Assembly: GCA_003229095.1 (NCBI GenBank)
Contig: QIHS01000145.1
Span: 1 to 13,771, forward strand
Direction of reading: 5' to 3'
DNA from: Woeseia sp.
Lineage (GTDB): Bacteria > Pseudomonadota > Gammaproteobacteria > Steroidobacterales > Woeseiaceae
Length of the DNA: 13,771 nucleotides
Shown: piece by piece, positions 1 to 6,747 of the stretch
Numbering within the stretch: the first letter of the stretch is position 1
Layout of the letters: every line of letters begins with the position of its first letter
Notes under the pieces: model-generated
Seen by the model: only the letters and a program-made list of their open reading frames with translations
Database searches by the model: none
Told to the model about the DNA's origin: nothing
Program-made: the position numbers and the translations under genes

Positions 1-309
1 GCCTCGCTCAACCTCGGTGGCGAGACTTTCCAACCTCGAACCCCAATAGAGGCGAAGCTGATTTAACCAAGCCTCCACATCTTCAAAGCCAGAAGGATTG
101 ATGGAGTAGCATCGTTTTGCACCATCCTTGCGTACTGACGCGAAGCCAGATTCGCGTAACACGCGCAAATGCTGTGAGACAGCAGATTGGGATAACCCGA
201 ACTCCGCCTCCACAACTTTGACGATTTCACCGGAAGCCTGCTCGCGCTGCGACATCAACTCCAGCGCCCGTCGACGGACGGGGTCGGCCAGCACATCAAA
301 GGCGTGCAT
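1..309 (-). CDS. ArsR-family winged-helix transcriptional repressor (C-terminus cut by window edge)
   Basis: The minus strand encodes an open 103-residue protein starting MHAFDVLADPVRRRALELMS and running off the window. The opening (a DP-RR-ILELL-type helix), the recognition-helix stretch LSQSAVSQHLRVLRESG at about residues 39-55 and the wing SVRKDGAKRCYSI at about 58-70 are the standard ArsR/SmtB winged helix-turn-helix. No CxC metal-binding motif is visible in the part shown, so it resembles the subgroup paired with SRPBCC proteins rather than a classical metal sensor. Its ATG shares one base with the TGA of the upstream SRPBCC gene (TGATG), which implies translational coupling. It probably represses its own operon through the inverted repeat at 980-1011. 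The remaining C-terminus lies outside the window, so the ligand cannot be judged. The family call is firm; the inducer is unknown. Confidence 0.93.
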   Translation of the reverse strand, partial: MHAFDVLADPVRRRALELMSQREQASGEIVKVVEAEFGLSQSAVSQHLRVLRESGFASVRKDGAKRCYSINPSGFEDVEAWLNQLRLYWGSRLESLATEVERG

Positions 310-944
310 CAGCTTTCCCCAGCGTAGAAATCTGCGGTCCGGTCGGCCATGCCATTCGCCACTAGCATAGGTGCGCCTGATCTGACGTGGGCCTCACCCC
401 ATGCTTTGGCCCATGTGCGTAAAGTTGCCTTGCCCTGCGCTCCTTCGGCCCACGCGGCCCCAGCGTCAAGCGACGGCTGACCGTCGCCTGAAAGGTGTAC
501 GTCAAGGCCGATAAATGCCATTTCCCATCCAACGCCTGTTGCACCTGGCCCGTACTGCAACCAATGCGCTTCGCTCTTCTCGTCAGTCGGTATTTCATGT
601 TCGAGCGTCAGGAGTGCCCCGTCTTCTGCCTCCTCGACGGTGACCCTGACCCAGCTGATATTACCGCCAAATTCCCAAGTAAGTGCCAGGGTTCTAGGCG
701 GTTCGCAAGCGATAATCTCACCATCTGCATTGTCCTTAATCGCGAAACGACCGCCGAGTTCAAGATCGCCAGATACTTCTGCAAACCAACGTTTGATACG
801 CACCTTCTCAGTCAAAGCGCTCCACAAGTCACTTTGGTTGGTCGGATAGGTACGGCTGGCTCGCACTATTCGTGTCGACTTCCCATCCCGCTCACTCTTA
901 ACTGTCTCTCGAAAGCTCGCGCCAAATGCTTTGCTGAATTCCAT
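309..944 (-). CDS. SRPBCC/AHSA1-domain protein co-transcribed with arsR
   Basis: This 211-residue protein belongs to the START-like SRPBCC superfamily, AHSA1/CalC-like branch. Hallmarks are RTYPTNQSDLWSALTE at about residues 33-48 (the first helix after strand 1), RIKRWFAEVSGDLELGGRF at about 49-67, and the LALTWEFGG and GALLTLEHEI strands further on. These proteins form a hydrophobic-pocket fold that binds small lipophilic ligands or a client; no catalytic residues can be assigned. The start is supported by a GAGG Shine-Dalgarno eight bases upstream of the ATG. The stop overlaps the ArsR start by one base, giving a two-gene operon with the effector first and the regulator second, a pairing widespread in bacteria. 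Expression is likely controlled by the operator-promoter at 980-1012. The ligand and physiological role are not evident. Confidence 0.9.
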   Translation of the reverse strand: MEFSKAFGASFRETVKSERDGKSTRIVRASRTYPTNQSDLWSALTEKVRIKRWFAEVSGDLELGGRFAIKDNADGEIIACEPPRTLALTWEFGGNISWVRVTVEEAEDGALLTLEHEIPTDEKSEAHWLQYGPGATGVGWEMAFIGLDVHLSGDGQPSLDAGAAWAEGAQGKATLRTWAKAWGEAHVRSGAPMLVANGMADRTADFYAGES

Positions 945-979
945 GCCTTATACCTCGCTTAAGTAGGTTATCCCACGTG

Positions 980-1011
980 TGACTAATATAAGGTGAAGCT
1001 TATATTAGTCA
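980..1011. promoter_or_regulatory. Perfect 13-bp inverted repeat, likely ArsR operator
   Basis: The arms TGACTAATATAAG (980-992) and CTTATATTAGTCA (999-1011) are exact reverse complements, separated by the six bases GTGAAG. ArsR/SmtB dimers typically bind AT-rich imperfect palindromes overlapping their own promoter. This palindrome overlies both the -35 and -10 boxes of the promoter reading into the SRPBCC-arsR operon. Assignment to the ArsR encoded at 1-309 is inferred from position. Confidence 0.8.
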
Positions 1012-1012
1012 A
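985..1012 (-). promoter_or_regulatory. Sigma70-type promoter of the SRPBCC-arsR operon
   Basis: Reading the minus strand, TTGACT (1012-1007; five of six to the -35 consensus) is followed after 16 bp by TATATT (990-985; five of six to the -10 consensus). Transcription would begin near 978, leaving a leader of about 34 nt that contains the GAGG ribosome-binding site of the SRPBCC gene. The promoter coincides with the inverted repeat described separately, so a bound repressor would cover both boxes. Confidence 0.75.
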
Positions 1013-1432
1013 GCACTGTTGGATAGGCATGGCTCGGTTTCGCCAGCAAACTGCGCCGCACGCTCATTTACAAACTGTCTACGTTGCACTTCCGCTTCTG
1101 GCCGCATCCAGCCTGTCGTTCATTAACATCTCGATGGTCTGAGCGTCCGCTATCGGAAAATGGCAACGTTCATAGGTATGAAAGTCGGGATTCGATTTTA
1201 CAGGCTAAGTCCGAATTTCTCTTGGGTTATCCGATCACGGGAAATTCGCGCAATACCGAAACGGTTGGCACTCCCATCTACTGAGCACAAATTCCAAAAT
1301 ACCTAGTTGAGATTGGACTGTCGGACACCGCACTAATAATCGAATATCGATCTTCGTATATCGTTTCTCTCTTGAACCGCGCAGTTTAGACGTTCTTCAG
1401 TTATTTCCGGCCACGGCCAGTCAAGTGTTCGT
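1013..1432. other. Gene-poor interval; possible degenerate repeat copy
   Basis: No ORF here has a convincing start, ribosome-binding site or recognisable protein. A 66-codon ORF on the plus strand (1084-1284) is low-complexity in composition and resembles no family I know. Inside it, around 1090-1172, the motifs TTCCGCTTCTGG and GTCCGCTATCGG recur about 55 bp apart. They resemble dispersed repeat remnants seen in many proteobacterial intergenic regions. No tRNA, rRNA or strong terminator is visible. Confidence 0.4.
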
Positions 1433-1633
1433 CTATTTTCTGCTTTCAATCATCAGTTGCGGACCGCTTTTGCCAAAGACGTGCTTCGTAAAAATGCCGT
1501 AGACATGACCACAGTTGTCACAATGTGCGACAAAGAACCAGGGCCTGCGTTCTTTCGATTGCTCTTTGCTCGCGGTCGATACGACTTGCTCGATTCCGCT
1601 TTTACCACAATCAGGACACTTCGGTTCGGCCAT
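1433..1633 (-). CDS. Small zinc-ribbon protein, function unknown
   Basis: This 66-residue protein carries two CxxC knuckles: CPDCG at residues 6-10 and CDNCG at residues 38-42. That is the four-cysteine arrangement of a zinc ribbon. Between them lies a basic, polar linker followed by the strand-like RPWFFVAHC, and after the second knuckle comes HVYGIFTKHVFG. The start is backed by a purine-rich AGAGAG about five to ten bases before the ATG. It follows the 58-aa ORF at 1675-1851 on the same strand by about 41 bp, so the two may be co-transcribed. Such small stand-alone zinc ribbons usually act in nucleic-acid or protein contacts, but nothing here specifies a partner. Coding status is likely; function is unknown. 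Confidence 0.7.
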   Translation of the reverse strand: MAEPKCPDCGKSGIEQVVSTASKEQSKERRPWFFVAHCDNCGHVYGIFTKHVFGKSGPQLMIESRK

Positions 1634-1674
1634 TGTTTGCTCTCTTAGTTAATATAGTCTGGTGTAAGAAGAGA

Positions 1675-1851
1675 CTAGCGGATTATTTTCGCAAGAATTT
1701 GCGTAGGGCTGTCCGTCTTTCGGTAGTAACCATGGCGCTCTGCCATATTGTCGAAGGCTCGATCTCTTTCTGCCTCGTTCCCGTACCAATGAAGTTGTTC
1801 CCATTCTTCGCCCAACAGTCGAGCAAACGTATCGCCTTTCGGCAAGGTCAC
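1675..1851 (-). CDS. Small conserved-looking protein with GTG start, function unknown
   Basis: A 58-residue reading frame begins with GTG and reads VTLPKGDTFARLLGEEWEQL, then HWYGNEAERDRAFDNMAERH, ending in GYYRKTDSPTQILAKIIR. The composition is protein-like: an aromatic-rich strand followed by an acidic amphipathic helix, and a C-terminal tail typical of short conserved hypothetical proteins. A longer ATG-initiated frame overlaps it on the same strand (1649-1876) but has an arginine/serine-rich, unprotein-like composition, so I prefer the GTG frame. No ATG exists between the upstream in-frame TGA (seven codons before) and the GTG. The ribosome-binding site is weak. It sits between the kinase gene and the zinc-ribbon gene on the same strand. 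No domain was recognised with certainty. Confidence 0.55.
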   Translation of the reverse strand: MTLPKGDTFARLLGEEWEQLHWYGNEAERDRAFDNMAERHGYYRKTDSPTQILAKIIR

Positions 1852-1981
1852 CCGAATGCCAAAGTTTCGGATTCAACGAGGTTGTGTGGGTGGCAAATAG
1901 TCACGAGAATGCTCTGGCCTGATTTAGTTCGTTCAATAGACCATCATAACTGTCAATCGGAATCTGACCAACCGTCGCGGT

Positions 1982-2640
1982 TCAATTCCGGTCATTAGCA
2001 CCTTCTCTGTCGCTCCATCCAATCAGGCGCCTGGTGACAAACAAATAGATCGGTTTCCCGCTACGCATCCAGATTTTGGCCAGCAGCGCGACGGGTTGCT
2101 CAGGATATGTTTTTCGCGACGCGTTAGATGATTCGGGCAATAGGTACGTTTGTGCTTCAGCAGATGCCGCTTGTCTTCCCTGGCAAGTATTCGAAACAAG
2201 CGGCCGCGCTTCGACACAACCCAGGCCAGTTGAAAATCGATCAGCGCCGGTTGTCCATCTTTGGTGAGCAGAAAATTGGGTTCTTTGGCAAGGTCATTGT
2301 GAACGACGCCCATGCGATGAAGTCGGCGCAAAAGACGAGCAGCAGCCCTGAAATAGGTCGGGTCCGTCGGTTTGCCTTCCTGCATCGGCTGGCCTTCGAT
2401 ATGACATCGTTGTAGCGTATCTCTGTCTGCACTGACCAGATCAGGAACACCGTCCAGTCCGTCAAGGGCCGCCAAAGCCCTCGCCTCCCTGGCCAGCAGT
2501 CTCCTCGCGATCCAGCGAACGGCGAACGATGCCTCGCGGGCGTCCCGCCGCACCTGCACATTAGTGCCGCAACTGACCATGTCAATCCGTCCGAATATGT
2601 CCTTTTTCAATAACTTAGAACGAGAAGCTTGCAAAATCAT
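1982..2640 (-). pseudogene. RIO/WaaP-like serine/threonine kinase, frameshifted near the C-terminus
   Basis: As read, the frame starting at 2640 gives 205 residues ending at 2023. It contains LAREARALAALDGLDGVPDL (about residues 49-68), the catalytic loop HNDLAKEPNFL (114-124, with Asp116 and Asn122) and the metal-binding IDFQLA (134-139, DFQ in place of DFG). These are hallmarks of the small bacterial RIO/WaaP/Kdo-kinase-like clan, and the conserved tract HLLKHKRTYCP follows. After Pro183 (near 2093) the frame becomes cysteine- and serine-rich. The next frame instead reads VALLAKIWMRSGKPIYLFVT then RRLIGWSDREGANDRN, stopping at 1982, which is the expected family C-terminus. One extra G in the GGG at 2093-2095 would restore a 219-residue protein. 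All catalytic motifs precede the break, so activity might survive. It may phosphorylate a sugar, lipid or protein; the substrate is unknown. The start lies 15 bp from the divergent ATPase gene. Confidence 0.85.
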
Positions 2641-2655
2641 ACGCTCGTGGATTGA

Positions 2656-5600
2656 ATGTCACTTGAATACGGCCTGAACCAACAGTCTATGGCAGAAGAG
2701 TCAGAGAAAAAACCGCCGCAGAGGGCGGAGAAGACCGGCGAGTTTTTCAACGTCGGCGCACCGCTGCATGCGGTCCGGCCTGGGTATGTCCGTCGCGCTG
2801 CAGATGATCTGCTGTACAACACCATCGTTGCCGGCAGTTACGCGCATGTAATCGCATCGCATCGAACCGGCAAGACCAGCCTGATCGCCTCGGCTTCCGC
2901 GCGACTACAAAACAACGGCTTCAAAGTCGCGATTCTCGATCTTGCACAGATCGGTGAACGCGATGGAGGGTCGGATGGCGCACGTTGGTACTACAGCATC
3001 GCATATCGAATATTGCGCCAACTGCGTCTGAAGACCGATCTGCAGACATGGTGGCAGGACCACGCGATTCTCAGTAATAGACAACGTCTCGTCGAATTCT
3101 ACGTGCAGGTGGTCCTCAAGAATATTCCTGAGCGCATTGTCATATTTGTTGACGAAGTTCAGTGCGTTGCAGACTTGCCGTTTGCTGAAGATCTGTTGGC
3201 CAGTATTCGTGCGGCCAACAACGCACGGATGTCAGAGCCGGAGTTTAATCGGCTGAGTTTCGTCGTTGTCGGCGACTGCGACCCGCAGAGCCTGGTCAGC
3301 GACGCGCAGATTTCTCCGTTCAGTATTTCGACAGAAATTCAGTTGCAGGATTTTAGTCGGGAAGACCTTTCGATTTTTGCTGCGGAATTGAATCTTCCAT
3401 CGGCGGACGCCGAGACAGCGCTGGATCGTATTTTCTACTGGACAAGTGGTCAGCCCTATTTGAGTCAGAAACTCGCACGAGCAATAGCGCGTGATCAACT
3501 AAGCTCGGATATAGAGGACAACATTGATCGGCTCGTCCTGCATCAACTCGCGGGCCGCGCGGCATTGGCCAGTGAGCCACATCTCAGTCAGTTGCAACGG
3601 CTTATTGTCAGCAACAAGAAAAACTTCGACAAACTTCTGACGCTCTATGGTCAGGTGCGCAAGGGAATCTCAATAGCGCTTGATACAGAATCATCGGTGC
3701 ATCGTTTGTTATTGGCAATTGGCCTCGTCAATGCCAACACGAACGGCGAACTCGCCGTCCGCAACCGGGTTTACGAGGCAGTCTTCTCTGCGCGCTGGGC
3801 GAATGAGAATCTGCCGTTAAACTGGCGTGGACCCGCGTTGATGGCGGCGGTGTTTCTGGTGCTGACCGCTATACCATTCGCCTATACGCAGCTTTTGCCG
3901 AAACCATACCTGCGCGTGATGTCGACCCAGAGCTACGATCTGGAAACAATTTCGAATGCCTATACCAGCCTGCGTTCTTTTCCCGGGCATGTGGAAGCTG
4001 CCGATCGGATGTACCGGTTCGTATTGGAAAATCGTGCCGTGCAGGCGGTGGCCGCGCCGGAAATCATGGAGCTTGCGCGTTTTGCGCTGCAGATCCCGGG
4101 TGGAGTTGAGCTTGCTGATGATATGACAGCCAGTTTCTGGGATCGACGGACAGTTTCATACATGCGGAATGAACAGCGCGATGAAGCGCTGCTGGCGTCT
4201 CTGGAGGCGCTTGTTGTCACGACGCAGGAACGTCGTCGCCGCGCGGCCAGTCTGATCGGCGATGATTATTCGCAGTTGGTCGCAACAGTGCTCGCCCCAC
4301 AAGCCGACGGCATGGTTTTCAACTCAGAAAATATGCAAATCAGCTGGCATAACGGTGCGGAGATTATTCAGTGGTCCGCAGATGGCAACAGCTTGCAATC
4401 TCAGCAGCCGTGGACGATGTCTGCGCTCGAAGTTACACCGTTGGTCCGACGTGTCATTGTCGACCGGGATAACGTCGCCAGTCGAATCGGATTGACGGTC
4501 AACCTGAGTCACTCCCGACTTGACGATATTTACCTCAAATTGATCGCTCCTTCGGGGAGAACGGCTGATCTGTTTTTCTCGCAGGAGTCCTCCGCCGCCA
4601 ATGAGGAGATTCGAATCCCCGCTGATCAGCTGGCGTCATTGCTTGGCGAGGCGTTGAATGGCACGTGGAGTCTTAGCCTGCGCGATGAAGTGCTCGGTGT
4701 TTCCGGTCACCTGGTTGGCTGGAATCTCAGTCTCAATGGCCAGGTTGTCGTGGAAGGTTTTGAGCGTGGGCTGGATGTACCCGACCCGGTGGAGCGTGCA
4801 TCGGAAAATCTATGGTTCAGCCCGGATGGGCGTTACGCTATCGCGCGAGCTTTGCGAAGTGATAGCGCGCGCTTGTGGGATCTTAGTTATGCGCAAGCGG
4901 CCCGTACCATCGCGGTACCGGCAAGCGAACAGGTTATCGGTATCAGCGCCAACGCGGAGATGTTGGTGACAATGGAGCAGAATTCAGTCCATCTTTGGCG
5001 TACCAGTGACGGTACTCGGAGTGCGACACTTGAAGTGGGCAACGCCGCCACCAGCCCGGTGCTGAGTGCCGATGGCAAACATTTGTTGGTCAGCTATCGA
5101 CAAGAGCCCGATACTTTGTTCGAAGTCTGGTCGCTCGAGACCGGCGCGAAGATTGCGGAAATGAGTATTGCCGGTGCGCCCGCGCTGTTGTCTATCGACG
5201 CAAATGCGATTCACCTCGCCGTCGCTGATTTCGACCGCGCAGTTAGAATCTGGAATATTCGTGAAGGTGAATTGAAGGCACAAATTGATTTGAAATCGCA
5301 GCCGCGCGATATTCATTTATCAGCGAACGGCGATTCACTGGGCGTGTTACTCAATCAGCAGGGCGTTTCACTATGGCGCACGGATCAGCCGACCGTCCCG
5401 GTCTTGCGCGAGTCCGGACCCGGTGAGTGGCACATGGCATTTTCACCGTCCGGAGCCAGGTTCATTGCAGGCAATCGGCGCGACGGAATGCAGGTGTACC
5501 GAAGTAGCAATGGCACACCCTCGGGTCCGTTGCTCGATCCTGGACTACGCTCCGGCGTGGCCACAATATTCGCATTCAGCAACGACGAAAGCGTCGTCGT

Positions 5601-6747
5601 GACCGCCGGGCTTGGTGACAAAGCCAGGTTCTGGTCAATGCCGGACTTTGCGGGGGATACCTTGCCAGTGGCATACACTGGTCCCAATTCGCATACCGAG
5701 GAAATGATTGAAAGTGTTGCGATCGTCCATGCAATAGCGCCTGGTGGTGAGCGTATGGCATTTGGCGACCGCGCCGGGCATGTGCATATCAACCAGACCG
5801 ATGCAGCGGCGGGTCGTATTTTGGCGGAAGCTGAAGACATTAGTTTTGTTGGTCACAGTGACGCTGTCGTATCCGTCATTTTCAGTCAGGACGGCGCATT
5901 GGTCGCCAGCGCTGGCGCGGATGGCACGATCAGGATCTGGGATGCGCACAGCGGACTCCCCAGACCATTCTATGGTCAAGCTGAAATCGCGACCATCGAT
6001 CGCATTGTCTTTTCGCCAACGGCGAAACAGCTGGCCGTATTGGGCGGCCAACACGTCTGGTTAATGGACGCTGAAACCGGCGCGGAACTCGCCAGCATTG
6101 AACTTGGGGAGCCGCACGCAGATTTGGCGTTTGCTGCAGATAACCAGCTTTTCCTCGGCGCAGAAAGTGGCGCGCTGCGAAATCTTTACGCCGATCGAAG
6201 CGGAAACTGGAACCTGCGAACACTATGGCAAGGCCAGCAAGCACTACGCATGCTTCAGATTGCGCCAAATCACCAGTTGATTGTGCTGGTCGATGCACAA
6301 CATCAAGCGCGCCTGCTTGATCTGCGAGATGGAACTGTCAGTTCTGCAACGATGCAACTCCCGGATGCGGTAAGCGATGTGTTTTTCAGTCCCAACGAAT
6401 CGCGCATATTGTTCAAGACGGGCCGCTGGCTGCACCGGGCATTGGTTACGCCGACCGGTTTGATCTGGGTCGATACCATTCGTGCACCCAAATCTATCAA
6501 TGCCGCACGCTTGGTATTCGACGGTCGCCGGATAGTTGCGTCTCAAGCGGATGGGCGCTCGAGGTTTGGCTCAGGAGACGGCGTGCTGGTTCTGACCAAT
6601 GACACGGGGATGACTGAATTGGCCGAACTTCGATTCAGCTATGCAGAAGGCACCGCATTGTTTGGCAGCCGGAGCAGCCTTATCGGCAAGTGGACGGAAA
6701 GGCTGCAGGGTCCGCTAGCTAGCGATTTTGTCCGCGAAGGGTTCTGA
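2656..6747 (+). CDS. AAA_35-type ATPase / transmembrane / P-domain / WD40 propeller fusion protein
   Basis: A 1363-residue multidomain protein. Residues ~31-380 are an AAA_35 (AAA-like, STAND-related) NTPase: P-loop ASHRTGKTSL (67-76; Ala replaces the first Gly, as is usual in this family), AILDLAQIG (92-100), Walker B IVIFVDE (161-167), sensor-like FVVVGDCDPQSLVSD (202-216) and WTSGQPYLSQKL (262-273). One hydrophobic helix spans ~393-411, followed by a helical stretch to ~545 that includes RDEALLASLEAL. Residues ~595-697 match a proprotein-convertase P-domain (ASRIGLTVNLSHSRLDDIYL, APSGRTADLF, NGTWSLSLRDE, GHLVGWNLSLNG). Residues ~552-577 and ~717-1345 hold WD40-like blades, with closing motifs RLWDL 739, VHLWRT 778, FEVWSL 822, RIWNI 864, SLWRT 905, RFWSM 991 and RIWDA 1093. 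Cytoplasmic ATPase with outside P-domain and propeller is the simplest topology. AAA_35-WD40 fusions are known from cyanobacteria; the function here is unknown. ATG 2656 follows an in-frame TGA; Met12 (2689) is an alternative start. Confidence 0.9.
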   Translation: MSLEYGLNQQSMAEESEKKPPQRAEKTGEFFNVGAPLHAVRPGYVRRAADDLLYNTIVAGSYAHVIASHRTGKTSLIASASARLQNNGFKVAILDLAQIGERDGGSDGARWYYSIAYRILRQLRLKTDLQTWWQDHAILSNRQRLVEFYVQVVLKNIPERIVIFVDEVQCVADLPFAEDLLASIRAANNARMSEPEFNRLSFVVVGDCDPQSLVSDAQISPFSISTEIQLQDFSREDLSIFAAELNLPSADAETALDRIFYWTSGQPYLSQKLARAIARDQLSSDIEDNIDRLVLHQLAGRAALASEPHLSQLQRLIVSNKKNFDKLLTLYGQVRKGISIALDTESSVHRLLLAIGLVNANTNGELAVRNRVYEAVFSARWANENLPLNWRGPALMAAVFLVLTAIPFAYTQLLPKPYLRVMSTQSYDLETISNAYTSLRSFPGHVEAADRMYRFVLENRAVQAVAAPEIMELARFALQIPGGVELADDMTASFWDRRTVSYMRNEQRDEALLASLEALVVTTQERRRRAASLIGDDYSQLVATVLAPQADGMVFNSENMQISWHNGAEIIQWSADGNSLQSQQPWTMSALEVTPLVRRVIVDRDNVASRIGLTVNLSHSRLDDIYLKLIAPSGRTADLFFSQESSAANEEIRIPADQLASLLGEALNGTWSLSLRDEVLGVSGHLVGWNLSLNGQVVVEGFERGLDVPDPVERASENLWFSPDGRYAIARALRSDSARLWDLSYAQAARTIAVPASEQVIGISANAEMLVTMEQNSVHLWRTSDGTRSATLEVGNAATSPVLSADGKHLLVSYRQEPDTLFEVWSLETGAKIAEMSIAGAPALLSIDANAIHLAVADFDRAVRIWNIREGELKAQIDLKSQPRDIHLSANGDSLGVLLNQQGVSLWRTDQPTVPVLRESGPGEWHMAFSPSGARFIAGNRRDGMQVYRSSNGTPSGPLLDPGLRSGVATIFAFSNDESVVVTAGLGDKARFWSMPDFAGDTLPVAYTGPNSHTEEMIESVAIVHAIAPGGERMAFGDRAGHVHINQTDAAAGRILAEAEDISFVGHSDAVVSVIFSQDGALVASAGADGTIRIWDAHSGLPRPFYGQAEIATIDRIVFSPTAKQLAVLGGQHVWLMDAETGAELASIELGEPHADLAFAADNQLFLGAESGALRNLYADRSGNWNLRTLWQGQQALRMLQIAPNHQLIVLVDAQHQARLLDLRDGTVSSATMQLPDAVSDVFFSPNESRILFKTGRWLHRALVTPTGLIWVDTIRAPKSINAARLVFDGRRIVASQADGRSRFGSGDGVLVLTNDTGMTELAELRFSYAEGTALFGSRSSLIGKWTERLQGPLASDFVREGF

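Noticed and set aside
1084..1284. 66-aa plus-strand ORF in the gene-poor interval
   Set aside because: No ribosome-binding site, no recognised family and a composition typical of translated intergenic repeats.
1649..1876. 75-aa ATG frame on the minus strand
   Set aside because: Its Arg/Ser-rich sequence looks like an out-of-frame shadow; the overlapping GTG frame (1675-1851) is more protein-like.
1933..1995. 20-codon minus-strand ORF starting ATG at 1995 with an AAGG ahead of it
   Set aside because: The same bases encode the end of the kinase in another frame (SDREGANDRN), which explains them better.
1525..1998. 157-aa plus-strand ORF opposite the small minus-strand genes
   Set aside because: Cys/Arg/Ser-rich antisense shadow of the zinc-ribbon gene and the 58-aa frame.
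5385..6064. Overlapping ORFs on the minus strand under the large ATPase gene
   Set aside because: The plus strand encodes recognisable WD40-like blades throughout; the minus frames have no family signal.
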